Positions 26,281-36,500 of a stretch of 60,314 nucleotides of DNA are shown one piece after another. The stretch comes from Draconibacterium sp. (lineage in GTDB: Bacteria > Bacteroidota > Bacteroidia > Bacteroidales > Prolixibacteraceae): the NCBI GenBank assembly GCA_011620585.1, contig WOYV01000018.1, forward strand, positions 1 through 60,314, written 5' to 3'. The notes under the pieces are model-generated. The model worked only from the letters and a program-made list of their open reading frames with translations. It was not told the origin of the DNA and made no database searches. How positions within the stretch are numbered: position 1 is the stretch's first letter; each line of letters opens with the position of its first letter. The position numbers and the translations under genes are program-made.

Positions 26281-26364
26281 GAAGAACTATAACATCCGGA
26301 GATAAGCCCTGTATGGGCAAAATAGATATAAATATCAGACATGAATGAAACATCCTTAAGGGTT

Positions 26365-27081
26365 TTAGCCAACCTGTACATTAAAAAGATACCCAACCAA
26401 AGCGGTCAATCCCATGGCAACCGTTCCCCAGAAAGTAATACGGATAACCGCTTTATTAATACTCGAACCCCCTGTTTTTGCAGCCAGCGCTCCCAACACA
26501 ATCAGGAAAAACAAGGCAGAAGTATACAAGGCGTACTCCATATTTTTGACTGGGAAAAATAAGGTCACGATCAGGGGTAGGATGCCACCGGCGGTAAAGG
26601 CTGCACCCGAAGCCAAGGCGGCCTGAATCGGGTTGGCCCTGTTGATTTCGTTGATGCCGAGTTCGTCCCTGATGTGTGCCGCCAGCGCGTCCTTTTCCGA
26701 CAGCTCTTTTGCCACGGTCATCGCGGTTTCTTTTTGCAAGCCTCTCTTTTCATATATTTCTGCCAATCGTTGCAATTCAAGCTCAGGCATATCTATCAGT
26801 TCTTCCTTTTCACGCTCAATATCTGCTGTCTCAACATCGGTTTGCGAGCTAACCGAAACATATTCACCGGCGGCCATCGATAAGGCGCCGGCTACCAGTC
26901 CGGCCAACGCTGCCAACACAACCGGTTCACGCGATGCACTTGCGGCAGCAACCCCGATAGCGATACTCGCAGTGGATAATATCCCGTCGTTGGCGCCCAG
27001 AACTGCCGCGCGTAACCAATTGCTTTTATGGATATAGTGGTTGGCTAAATAATCGTCCGTTTCTAACGTTTCCTTGTTCAT
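26365..27081 (-). CDS. VIT1/CCC1-family iron/manganese transporter
   Basis: A protein of 238 residues. The family opening is present: HYIHKSNWLRAAVLGANDGILSTASIAIGVAAA, with the helix-1 motif ANDGI, then ALSMAAGEYVSVSSQ in helix 2. A charged cytoplasmic helical domain with many Glu (about 85-140) would be the metal-binding domain. Three further helices close the protein. Such proteins export or sequester Fe2+ or Mn2+. It is upstream of nothing on its strand but lies 85 bases from the end of a TonB receptor gene, so the two may be one transcript. Confidence 0.93.
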   Translation of the reverse strand: MNKETLETDDYLANHYIHKSNWLRAAVLGANDGILSTASIAIGVAAASASREPVVLAALAGLVAGALSMAAGEYVSVSSQTDVETADIEREKEELIDMPELELQRLAEIYEKRGLQKETAMTVAKELSEKDALAAHIRDELGINEINRANPIQAALASGAAFTAGGILPLIVTLFFPVKNMEYALYTSALFFLIVLGALAAKTGGSSINKAVIRITFWGTVAMGLTALVGYLFNVQVG

Positions 27082-27166
27082 ATTCGTCTTAATAAATTAC
27101 ATTTTTAATTTAGCGGGTAAGATAAGCCAGTAAATTAATATCGCCTCAGGTTATACCGCAATTTTA

Positions 27167-29776
27167 TTAATTCATTGTCCTCGACCGCCGTTTTTCCTTT
27201 TCACCAAAGTTCCAGGTTAGTTTAGTCCCGATCATTCGCGGTGGCCCGGGCACAAAAGTAGGCACGCCAAACAGGGCGCCGGTGTTTCCGCCGCTGGTGG
27301 CGTAATCCTGATCAAGAACATTACTGGACCAAACCGAGAAAATGATGTTGGGTTTATCAAACTCCAGTCCGCCGTTGATGTTGAGCAAGCCGTAAGCATC
27401 CTGTTCCAGTCCGGGAGTGTTGGCGTCTTCAAAAAACATATGCGATTTCCAGGAATAGGAAGGGGTTATAAAAAGTTGAATGGTTGGCAGGATGTGAACG
27501 TGCGCATATAACCCGACATTAAAACTCTGCTCGGGCGCCAGCCTGAAAACGTTTCCTGCATATGCCTGTGTCATTCCGTCAACATCTGTCGAATCGAACG
27601 AAGTAACCAGCCAGGCATAGTTGGCAAAAATATCGAGTTTTTCGAGCACGGCTGCACGAATACTGGCTTCGGCGCCATAGGCGGTGGCTTTTCCACTGTC
27701 TTTAAAAAGCAGGTTGAATTCGCCGTTTTCGGGACCGGCTACCCAAGCCTGGGTTTGGAAATTCTTGTACAACTGGTAAAATCCGTTTATATCCAGAAAA
27801 ACACGGTTGAGAAAATCGGCCTTAAAACCCAGCTCGAAGTTGTCGAGCACCTCGGCATCCAACACTTCTTTTTCGCCGGTAGAAGTAAACTGCAATACAT
27901 TTGGCCTGCGTCCGCGCGAATAGTTGGCATAAATGTTCCCGTACTCGCTGATCCGGTATTTTAGCCCGCCCCTCCAGGTAAACGACAAAGTGTTTTTGCT
28001 GATGGACTGTTCGTCGCCGGGCCGGAAAAACACATTCGGATAATTACCCGACAGCACTCCAAGCCCTGACGGATCGCCACCCACAAAGTCGGCCTGGTTA
28101 TTTAGTTTGTAACGGTCGTACACGGCGCGCATACCACCCGAAACAAAGAATTTCCGGGTAAGCTGGTAACTCACATCCAGAAAAGCTTCGGCGGCCATGT
28201 TGTTGGCCCGGCTGTAATTATCTTCCTGGTGATTGGTTGGCAAAATAATTGGGTCTTCGATTCCGGCTTCGGGATTGGCAGGTACAAATGGAATTACCAC
28301 TGGCTGTCCGTCGGGAGTTACGGGCCTGGGTTCGGGGAGGAGCATCAGGCTGGCCAGGTTTTGCTCGTTGGGCGAAAACCAGTAGCGTTGATCGGCCTTT
28401 TCCCACCAGTAACCGGCACCCATCACGCCGTTCATCCTGGCATTCGAGAAATTGCCCCTGATTTCCTGGTAGAATTGGGTTGCGCCGCCGTCTTCTGACA
28501 TGTCGATAGCTGCCGAAGCGGTCCCGTCGCCATCCCATCGGGCATTCGATTGAGTGCTGCGGTATGAAGTTAGTGACGACCAGTAATTATGCTCGTTGAT
28601 ATAGAATTTATAGTTGAGTATGGCATCAAAAATCTGTTTTCCTGTTCCGAGGTAAGCGCCCTGCTCGTGCGAGGCAACTCCGCTGAATATATCTGCAACC
28701 CCCTCGGTGTTCGGAAAGACAGGGCTCATAAATGCAATGCCAGGAGTCTGGTCTTTCTGGTAGTTCAGCGCCAGGTCGATGTGGTGGTTCCAGGCGGGGT
28801 GATAGCGTGCTGAAAAACGTCCCCCCAGTGTTTCTTTTCCCATAAGCTTGCCGCCAAAGGTATTGCTTACATAGCCATCCATTACACTGTAAATACCAGC
28901 GGCCCTTACAGCCAGTTTATTTTCAATGATTGGTACGTTTAACGCTCCGCGCACTTCTTTTTGTCCGTATTCTCCAAAACCGGCGCTCAGGGTCCCTTCA
29001 AACTCGCTGGTGGGCATTTTACTTACAAAATGAATGGCCCCGGCTTGTGCGCTTCTTCCAAAAAGTGTATTCTGCGGGCCTTTTAAAACTTCTACCCGGT
29101 CCATATCGTATAGTTCGAGCGAAGCGCCACTTGCCCGGTTGATGGGTACATTATTAAAATACACCGAAACACGGGGCTGCGCGCTCGGGCTCACTTCGTC
29201 GCTGGTGAGTCCGCGTATCACAAAAGTGGGAAGGTTGGCGCCTTGTTCGCGGATATACAAACCGGGTACAAACTCACTCATCAAACTCAGGTCGGTAATG
29301 TGTGAATTCGTCATCGTATTATTGCTCACCGATGAAATAGCGGTGGGAACGTCCAGTATTTGTTGCTCGCGTTTCTGGGCACTCACCAAAATTGGTTCGA
29401 GGTGAATGTCATCCTGTTGCAGCATTACGTTTTTTTCGTTTTGCCCGGCGCGCAAAATTATATCCGAAGTATGGGTTTTGTATCCAATAAACGACACCCT
29501 GATCCGCGCGGTTCCGGTAACCAGTCCCTGGACTAGGTACTCGCCGTCTTCGTTGGTATTTACTCCTTTGGCAGTTCCATCAATAGTTATTGTAGCGCCG
29601 GGAAGAGGATGGTATTCTTCGTTGTAAATGGCGCCACGGATAAATACCGAAGGTAGCGTGGCCGAAACGGCTTCCACACTGCGGTATTTACGCTTTACCT
29701 TGTCGCGTTTTTTGCCTTGCGCACCGGCAGGACTGATCATAACCAGGAGGAGAAGAATGCTTAGTAGTGACTTCAT
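27167..29776 (-). CDS. TonB-dependent receptor with carboxypeptidase-regulatory-like N-terminal domain
   Basis: Outer-membrane active transporter, 869 residues. Signal peptide about 1-19 (ISPAGA-Q). A CarboxypepD_reg-like domain at about 44-130 contains PLPGATITIDGT and SFIGYKTHTSD. The plug starts at about 135 with PTAISSVSNN and has VEVLKGPQNTLFGRSAQAGAI. The barrel ends in an aromatic-rich strand (MIGTKLTWNFGEKE) followed by a short basic tail RRSRT, so the last strand is not quite at the C-terminus. The plug is of the iron-complex or general type. Neighbouring VIT gene hints at metal uptake, but substrate is not deducible. Confidence 0.92.
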   Translation of the reverse strand: MKSLLSILLLLVMISPAGAQGKKRDKVKRKYRSVEAVSATLPSVFIRGAIYNEEYHPLPGATITIDGTAKGVNTNEDGEYLVQGLVTGTARIRVSFIGYKTHTSDIILRAGQNEKNVMLQQDDIHLEPILVSAQKREQQILDVPTAISSVSNNTMTNSHITDLSLMSEFVPGLYIREQGANLPTFVIRGLTSDEVSPSAQPRVSVYFNNVPINRASGASLELYDMDRVEVLKGPQNTLFGRSAQAGAIHFVSKMPTSEFEGTLSAGFGEYGQKEVRGALNVPIIENKLAVRAAGIYSVMDGYVSNTFGGKLMGKETLGGRFSARYHPAWNHHIDLALNYQKDQTPGIAFMSPVFPNTEGVADIFSGVASHEQGAYLGTGKQIFDAILNYKFYINEHNYWSSLTSYRSTQSNARWDGDGTASAAIDMSEDGGATQFYQEIRGNFSNARMNGVMGAGYWWEKADQRYWFSPNEQNLASLMLLPEPRPVTPDGQPVVIPFVPANPEAGIEDPIILPTNHQEDNYSRANNMAAEAFLDVSYQLTRKFFVSGGMRAVYDRYKLNNQADFVGGDPSGLGVLSGNYPNVFFRPGDEQSISKNTLSFTWRGGLKYRISEYGNIYANYSRGRRPNVLQFTSTGEKEVLDAEVLDNFELGFKADFLNRVFLDINGFYQLYKNFQTQAWVAGPENGEFNLLFKDSGKATAYGAEASIRAAVLEKLDIFANYAWLVTSFDSTDVDGMTQAYAGNVFRLAPEQSFNVGLYAHVHILPTIQLFITPSYSWKSHMFFEDANTPGLEQDAYGLLNINGGLEFDKPNIIFSVWSSNVLDQDYATSGGNTGALFGVPTFVPGPPRMIGTKLTWNFGEKEKRRSRTMN

Positions 29777-29891
29777 GATTTTTGTTTTCTGAAAATTGAC
29801 GTGTATAAATAACGAAAAAAATGAAGAAACGATATGAGCCGGGCGAACAGATTTGACATCTTGCGATGAAAAAGGATATTAAAGGGATGAA

Positions 29892-30368
29892 TCAGTGTTT
29901 TACCGAATACACCGGAAGCTTTAACCAAATCGAAAATTCATCGATGCTTTGCAACCCGCTTTCCAGTGTTTTGCAACGCTTAATTTCCACCGCCGGTTTT
30001 TTGGCGCTGTTTACCAGGTAGATCCTGAATTCCTGGTTTTCGGAAGTATTTTCGCGGTTCGAACGACTGTACATCCGGTACACACTTTTCATCGGGACGA
30101 GGGTAAGGCCAATAAAGTTATCGAGCGAATGCCACTGTCCCGACTTTAACAGACCGAAATGTTTATTGTATGCTTTGTAGATACGTTTGTCTGCATCGAT
30201 TTCTATGCCGGAATAAGTACCAAAAACATACCACATAATTGCCAGGGAAATAATTGATCCAGATACATTATGATTGCTTAAGGAGAAAAATAAAAAGGGA
30301 ACAAGGATTAATCCGAAAAAGAGGTAAGGACCGGTCAGGAAAGGCGTTATTTTATTGTTGATCTGCAT
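29892..30368 (-). CDS. Small membrane protein of unknown function
   Basis: A protein of 158 residues. Two hydrophobic helices (about 9-31 and 36-53) come first, followed by a soluble beta-rich region of about 100 residues (GIEIDADKRIYKAYNKHFGL, EFRIYLVNSAKKPAVEIKR). The layout resembles membrane-attached PH-like domains, but I cannot assign a family. It is 34 bases downstream of the glycosylase gene on the same strand, so the two are probably co-transcribed. Confidence 0.75.
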   Translation of the reverse strand: MQINNKITPFLTGPYLFFGLILVPFLFFSLSNHNVSGSIISLAIMWYVFGTYSGIEIDADKRIYKAYNKHFGLLKSGQWHSLDNFIGLTLVPMKSVYRMYSRSNRENTSENQEFRIYLVNSAKKPAVEIKRCKTLESGLQSIDEFSIWLKLPVYSVKH

Positions 30369-30402
30369 CGGTTTTTGGTAAAGATATAAAAAGGCTAAAT
30401 AC

Positions 30403-31038
30403 TTATTCCAATGTTAGTTTGCGTTTTTCGATGTAGGCATGCCATAAAATATAAGTGGCCACCGAGCGGTAAGGCGAAAAGCCCTTCATGTATTCAATGA
30501 TATCTTCTTTGGTATGTTCAGGCGGTACAAGATTTAGTTCGTAAACTGCTTTGATGGTAGCCAGGTCGCCGGGAGGGAAAATATCGGCAAAGTGCAGGCT
30601 CATCAATACGTACATATCTACAGTCCAGTTTCCGATGCCTTTTAGCGTGGCCAGGCGCTTGCGTATCTCATCTTCGGGAAGTCTGTTCAATTCTTCCAGG
30701 TTAAGGTTTCCCTCAATAATTTCGGTAGCCAACACACGGGCATAACTAATTTTTTGACGACTGAAATAGCAGGTACGCAATTCTTCATCGCTAAGCCGAA
30801 GAAGGTTAAAGGGTGTAACTTCCTCTACCATTTCTACCAGTTTCAGGAAAGCCGCTTTGGCAGCAGCCAGCGAAACCTGTTGTTCGAGAATCGTAAGAAT
30901 TAAAGTGGCAAAGTTGGGCTCGCGGTGCCAGAACGGCGGGTACCCGTATTCGCGGATCACCACGTCGAGTTTGGGTTCGCGGTCGATGCACCAGTCGCAA
31001 AGCCTTAGAAATTCTTCTTCGTTTTCTATTTTCTTCAT
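30403..31038 (-). CDS. DNA-3-methyladenine glycosylase 2-like (HhH-GPD, AlkA family)
   Basis: Base-excision repair glycosylase removing alkylated bases. It has 211 residues. The helix-hairpin-helix LKGIGNWTVDMYVL and the catalytic-Asp loop FPPGDLATIKAV give the HhH-GPD signature. No Fe-S cysteines are seen after it, unlike Nth/MutY. EQQVSLAAAKAAFLKLV matches the AlkA-type interrogating helix region. The N-terminal AlkA beta domain is missing, as in short bacterial AlkA-like proteins. Confidence 0.9.
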   Translation of the reverse strand: MKKIENEEEFLRLCDWCIDREPKLDVVIREYGYPPFWHREPNFATLILTILEQQVSLAAAKAAFLKLVEMVEEVTPFNLLRLSDEELRTCYFSRQKISYARVLATEIIEGNLNLEELNRLPEDEIRKRLATLKGIGNWTVDMYVLMSLHFADIFPPGDLATIKAVYELNLVPPEHTKEDIIEYMKGFSPYRSVATYILWHAYIEKRKLTLE

Positions 31039-31135
31039 TTTCCGAAAATAGGAATTGATTTTGTATCCGCTTGCTTTGTGCCCTGAAACTTGACTTTATC
31101 TGGTGCTAATTTCCTTTTGGGGAGGTGGGAGGGGC

Positions 31136-31168
31136 TAAAAAAAGAGGGATGCCTTGCACCCCTCTTTG
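31136..31168 (-). terminator. Rho-independent terminator of the susC-susD-GDPD operon
   Basis: On the minus strand AAAGAGGG / CCCTCTTT with an 11-base loop is followed by a T-run. It lies 136 bases past the phosphodiesterase stop. Confidence 0.8.
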
Positions 31169-31303
31169 AAGGCAATACCGAATTAAATAAATGAAAATCT
31201 TCTCTCAAAGATTGTTTTCTGCCTTCAGCCTAAAAACGTTGTTTATCTAACTTTATTATTGGCACGAGTTTTATTTCGGTTTTTATAAGCAAGTCCGGAA
31301 GTC

Positions 31304-32008
31304 TTAACCACAGAATAGCGTGCGGATTTTAAATATTCCGGGAAAAATGCCCGGGACTACTATGTAAGAAATAATTCTATTGAGATTAAATATCTTTATA
31401 ACGGTTGTTTTCAACAAGGCCTTATTCAATAAATCAAGATTATCGGTCATTATCGAATCCACGCCAAGCTCAATTAGGGTTAACATATCATTTTCTTCCA
31501 GAACACCCCAAACCGCCACTGATAAACCATGCAGTTTACTTTCGTGGAGAAATGTTTCATTGGCATCTTTTAAATCGATATTTACAAAACAGTTTCCTTT
31601 GGCAACATTAAAAGCCTCCTCCAGGGTTGGGATAGTCAGTCCTTTAAAATCAGAAGATTTCCATGAACCTGCATCCAGCTTTTTTAATTTATCCAGACTC
31701 AGGTTATGGACAAAACCTTGTCCGTTGGTGGTGCGGTCAACAGTTTCGTCGTGGACAATCACCATTTTTCCATCAGAACTTAGTCTTAAATCCATCTCAA
31801 TCCGGTCGGCACCGGTTTTAACAGCGGCTTCAAAGGCTGGGATGGTATTCTCAGGAAAAAGTCGGATGAACCCGCGATGACTTTCTCTCAGTATGCTGGT
31901 ACTGCTGTTTTTTATCAACTTTTTTAAGGTAGTGCTTTTTGAGGGAAAGGGTGAAATCATTATTGCTGTGGCGCCTAAAAATGCACCTGTAAATTTTCTT
32001 CGATCCAT
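31304..32008 (-). CDS. Glycerophosphodiester phosphodiesterase family protein, internally shortened
   Basis: A protein of 234 residues. It starts MDRRKFTGAFLGATAI, a Tat-like or short export signal. The front half of the GDPD barrel is intact: SHRGF, FPENTIPAFEAAV, EMDLRLSSDGKMVIVHDETVDRTTNG, IPTLEEAF. The strand reading NIDLKDAN is followed almost at once by LSVAVWGVLEENDMLTLIELGVDSIMTDN, the last strands. Some 60-90 residues usual between them are missing. The last about 35 residues (from KTTVIKIFNL) do not look like GDPD. This may be an inactive remnant. It lies 74 bases after susD and would cleave glycerophosphodiesters imported by the SusC/D pair. Confidence 0.8.
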   Translation of the reverse strand: MDRRKFTGAFLGATAIMISPFPSKSTTLKKLIKNSSTSILRESHRGFIRLFPENTIPAFEAAVKTGADRIEMDLRLSSDGKMVIVHDETVDRTTNGQGFVHNLSLDKLKKLDAGSWKSSDFKGLTIPTLEEAFNVAKGNCFVNIDLKDANETFLHESKLHGLSVAVWGVLEENDMLTLIELGVDSIMTDNLDLLNKALLKTTVIKIFNLNRIISYIVVPGIFPGIFKIRTLFCG

Positions 32009-32082
32009 TTTCGCAGATAATTGAAAGGTCTGCCGGCAAGATTACCAACAGACCTTGTAATAACTATTTCTATGAAAAAAAA

Positions 32083-33561
32083 CTATTGTAACCACCAGGG
32101 AGTTACTCTTGTTTTGTCATTGCCTTCGCCAAACTGACGGGTAATTGCATCGGTTACATTTACACTGTTTTGCTGGTATTCGCTGTTTGGGTACATCCAG
32201 CGCAGCGGAGGTGTAACGCCTTCAGTAATTCTGAATTCAGGGTATCCTGTTCTTAAATGGTCAAAATACATTCGCCAGCCGCCCTGCAGGAATGAGAGAA
32301 GGTATTTCTGCATCATTATCAGTTCCATTTTTGCATCATCGGTATTGGCATTGGCGAAGTCGACAAGTGTTTCCGATAAATAGGTTTCTGCAGCCGCTTC
32401 ATCCACATAACCGGCATAATCAGCTGCATAGGTATTATAAAATCCAAAAGATGCTTTTACTGCATTTTCGTAATGATCTTTTGCAGGGGAACTAATCCAG
32501 CCCCGAACACTTGCTTCGGCCAAAATCAGCTCCAGTTCTGAGTAGCCCATAAATACACTGGGTTCGGTTGTCGGGTCAGTCGTATATCTCAGGTTTATTT
32601 TCGAAACTTTTCCATCGGCAGCTTTCAGGTTTACCTCGTTGTACGGTGCAATCGGGTCGCCACCTTCATAAGCAGAAAAGTCGTTGATAGCCAAACCTGT
32701 TTCCTTGGCAACACGTGTTTGCCCGCAGAAAATAAACAGGCGGGGATCGTGTCTGTCCTGAAGACGCTGAATAAATGTTGAATCCATATAACGGGCAGAA
32801 CCATAACTGCTGCTGTTGTACTCGGTGTAGCGGCTTCCCAGCTCATCGACAAACAGCAACTGGCCGTTGTCGGCATTCGATTCAATCAAGGGAGAATTTG
32901 CAAAAATGTTTTGGAAAGCTGTCTTAACATTTAAATCGGAATCTGAAGTTTTTTTCGACAAGGAAATCAGAACTTTTAAACGGAAAGAGTTTACGCATTT
33001 TCTCCATTGTTCTGTGTTCCCGTTGTAGATAATGTCGCCTGCAATGATACTGTTATCATTCGCCAGTAATTCTTCCGCTTCTTTCAGTTCCTGTAAAATC
33101 CCGGTAAATACTTCTTTTTGTGTATCGTAAACAGGAGTGTAAGTTTCATCGGTTTCACCTTTCAGCGCGTCGCGGTAAGGAACATCGCCAAAAGTGAGGG
33201 TAAGGTTGAAGAAATAATAAGCACGAAAGAATTTGCCAAGGGCAACATAAGCCGGACTTTCGATCCGATGGGCTTCTTCTATCATTTTCGTAACATCTCT
33301 AAGATTATTATAAACGCCAAAGTCTCCCCTTGTCCAGGTGTAATATTGATTGGCGTCTTCGCCATCGGTTTGAAGTACCATTCGCGATGCAAACATCGGC
33401 CCAACACCTTTTACCTGGAAAGCATTCCATTCGATGTTGGTCAGCAGAAGCCGGGGGTGTGTTTCAGGAACATTGTTTGGATTAATGTTCAGTTCTGTTA
33501 AATCTTTACATGAACTTAGTGTCAGAACAAACAGAAATAATATTAAAATATGTTTTTTCAT
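32083..33561 (-). CDS. SusD/RagB-family outer-membrane lipoprotein (SusD-like_2 type)
   Basis: Surface lipoprotein forming the lid of a SusC channel and holding the substrate. It has 492 residues. The lipobox LTLSSC puts the lipidated Cys at 18. It opens with the family's DLTELNINPNNVPETHPRLL. Helical TPR-like parts (for example EVFTGILQELKEAEELL, YSELELILAEASVRG) are as expected. The NINPN start points to the SusD-like_2 subgroup, often next to peptide- or unknown-substrate SusC proteins rather than classical starch systems. It starts 29 bases after susC. Confidence 0.93.
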   Translation of the reverse strand: MKKHILILFLFVLTLSSCKDLTELNINPNNVPETHPRLLLTNIEWNAFQVKGVGPMFASRMVLQTDGEDANQYYTWTRGDFGVYNNLRDVTKMIEEAHRIESPAYVALGKFFRAYYFFNLTLTFGDVPYRDALKGETDETYTPVYDTQKEVFTGILQELKEAEELLANDNSIIAGDIIYNGNTEQWRKCVNSFRLKVLISLSKKTSDSDLNVKTAFQNIFANSPLIESNADNGQLLFVDELGSRYTEYNSSSYGSARYMDSTFIQRLQDRHDPRLFIFCGQTRVAKETGLAINDFSAYEGGDPIAPYNEVNLKAADGKVSKINLRYTTDPTTEPSVFMGYSELELILAEASVRGWISSPAKDHYENAVKASFGFYNTYAADYAGYVDEAAAETYLSETLVDFANANTDDAKMELIMMQKYLLSFLQGGWRMYFDHLRTGYPEFRITEGVTPPLRWMYPNSEYQQNSVNVTDAITRQFGEGNDKTRVTPWWLQ

Positions 33562-33590
33562 CTTTGTAAGCTTTTTATTTCAATCATTCA

Positions 33591-36500
33591 TTAAAATGTA
33601 ACGGTTAATCCCAGCCCAAGATATCTTGTTGATGGGTCCTGCAGGTTTTCATCGTCGCCGTAATCGGGGTCAATGATATCTGCTTTTTTCCACATTAAAA
33701 GGTTATAGCCATAAGCTGTAGCTTCAATTTTTTTGAAGGCGTGGATGTTAACCAGTTCGGTTAAATCGTAGTTAAAAGCCGCTTTCCGGAGTTTCACATA
33801 ACTTCTGTCGAAAACATTGGCAAACGTTTTACTTTCGGCTTCGGTGACTTTAGCGCGGTATGGATAATTCTGGCTCCAGGTTTGCCAGCTAACGGCGGTT
33901 TCGTTGGATTTGTAAACACGTGTATCCGAAATAACCTTGCCGTTGGTGTCGGTGGTCAATTCGCCGCTAACTATATTAACCGCAACGGGAACATAAACCG
34001 GCTGGCCGGCAGCGTATTCAGCATCGCGGTACTCCACCGAATTGGGATGTTTGCCACCCCACCACATCTTTTCTATCGTAAGTGAACGGATAACACCACC
34101 AACTACCCCATCGATATCAACATCGAGCGATAATTTTTTGTATTTAAAATGGTTTTGCAACCCGAATCTCCAGTTTGGATCAAGGTGCCCAAACATTTGG
34201 GGGAATGGATCCCGGGTAGGTAATCCGGTTGATTCGGATACAATTAATTCGCCATCGGCAGTTTTCATCCATCCGGTAGAGTAGTAATTGTCAACACGTT
34301 CATTTAGCGAATAGTTACCGTATTTTTCAGCTCCGCCATAAATATCCGTCAGTTTTTTTACGCTGGCCGACCAGTTTAAACCTAAATCCCAACGGAAGTT
34401 TTTGTTTTTAACAGGATTGGCGTTCAACATTATTTCGAAACCGTTGGTAGTATACTGGTTCCCATTCACTTTTCTGGATTCAAACCCACTGGCTTCCGAG
34501 GTTGGCAGGTTAATAATCTGGTTTTCATCCACAATATTATAGTATGTAAAATCAAAACTTAACCTGTTTTTGAAAAACACTGAAGAAAGGCCTAACTCAA
34601 ACGATGTCGACTTTTCTGGTTTAATGTTTGGATTTATTATGGTTGAAGGATAAGTAACTTTTGAGTTCCCGTCGTATATCCCTGCATTATTGTAGTACGA
34701 CGAAATTTGATAAGGGGATAAATCGCTTGAAACTTCGGCCCACGATCCGTAAACTTTCAGATAATCAAAAGCTTCAGGAAGTTGGATGAGGTTCGAAACC
34801 AAAGTACTCAGCGAAACAGATGGGTAGAAATACGAGTTGTTCAATTCGGGTAAGGTTGACGACCAGTCGTTTCTTGCCGTGAGCGTTAGAAAGAATGTAT
34901 TTATCATGTCCATGGTCAAGGTGCCAAAAATACTGCGCGTTTCCCGTTGTTCGTAATAAGTCGATGCCTTTACATTTCCGAGCGAGTTGTTAAGGCTGTA
35001 AACCCATGGCGCAACCAATCCATCGGTTGCGTTGTATTCCTGCTGGTATTTTTTGTAAAACATGGAAGCACCGGCATTCACGCTCATCCCGAATTTATCA
35101 GAGAAGTCCTTTTTATAAGAAAGCAAAACATCATTGTCCACATTCACCTGGTCGTAGTTCCAGGTCTTATAGTCGCCTTCGCGCGGGTCGCCGTAGTTCA
35201 GATACGATTTTGGACTTTCCCTGTTTTCGAAAAGATGTTTTAATACAGCCGAACTTCTTCCCTGAAGGCTCAGGTCTCCGGTGATGTCCCATTTCAGTTT
35301 AATTTGTCCGTTTACAGTATTTTGGTCGTATTTCTGATTTAACTCGTATGCGGCAAAATATACGTTGTTGTACCAGGCATAGTTGTAATTGGCCTGGCGA
35401 TAACCTTCCTGGCCAGGAATGTACAAGTGTTCTTTAAGGTCCTGCCCGTTCACGTCGTCTCCCATCCAGATAAGAATAGTGTACATGTGGTTTTTTGGCC
35501 CGTAACCATATCGCGGATAGTTGGGCGAATACACTTTATTGAATGAAAGTTTGGTGTCGAGGGTTACCGTTTCTGCCAATTTGTAAACGGCATTGTAAGT
35601 AAGCCCACCGGTTTTTAATTCGGTATTCGGAACCCTTCCTTTTTCTGACTGATAAAAGCCTGAAAAGCGTGTTGAGGATTTTTTGCTTTTTGAAGCAACC
35701 GAAAAATTGGTAGTTGATATAATGCCTGTTCTTAAAAAATCTTTCAGGTTATTGTGGTATTCCCATGGAGTTGGAACTCTTGAGTAGCGCGATTTATCGT
35801 CGTATTGTGTTCCCGAAACATCGCCCCACCATGGAATTGTTTCACCGGTAACATTGTCGTAAACAGGGCTGTTCCACTGCGGAATATCCAGGTTATCCGA
35901 AAATTTTGGCCCCCAAATCATGTCACCGTCAGAAATCCCGCCATCTTGTCCGTCCCAGAATTCATACTTTCCGTTCGAGCCGTTACCATATTCAGTTTGT
36001 GTTTCAGGGAAAACGGTAAACCCTGCCGAAACCATGGTGTTATTGGAAACAGTAATTTCGAGGCCTTCGTTTTGGGCTTTCTTGGTGGTAATAAGGATGG
36101 CCCCGTTTCGTCCGCGCGAGCCATAAAGTGATGAAGCTGTCGGGCCTTTTAAAACCACAATATTTTCAATATCATTAGACGAGATGTCGAAAAAATCAGT
36201 CTCCACCGGGATTTCATCTACAACAATTAATGGAGCTTTTCCTCGCAGCAGAAAATCCGGCTTTTGAAAAATACCGGTTTTGGTATTCACAGTTAATCCG
36301 GCCACCTGGCCGCTTAACATGTTTCCCATGTTTGGCGCATTAACACTGGTAATTTCTTTGGCATCGACTTTCTGCGTGGCATATCCAATCGATTTCTTCT
36401 CCTGGCTAATGCCAAGTGCTGTAACCATCACCTCATCAATGGCCTGCATACTTTCTTCGAGCGTAACATCGATTTGATTTTTCCCTTCAACCGCAACTTC

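Larger units (their letters stand above)
25441..26340. other. Long intergenic region carrying palindrome-bearing repeats
   Basis: About 900 bases with no credible gene; an 89-codon plus-strand frame runs straight through the CCCGGG hairpin and is rejected. From about 25,690 the DNA is built of diverged units, each with a short imperfect palindrome of the type GGTGCG-T-TGCACC, GGAGC-AGA-GCTCC or GCCC-TGTAT-GGGC, linked by AT-rich spacers. Three of these units are listed separately. No transposase or other gene is inside. Confidence 0.75.

Noticed and set aside
27167-31038. Single metal-uptake operon including the glycosylase gene
   Set aside because: Same strand but no shared function; gaps and an unrelated small membrane protein make one functional unit unsupported.
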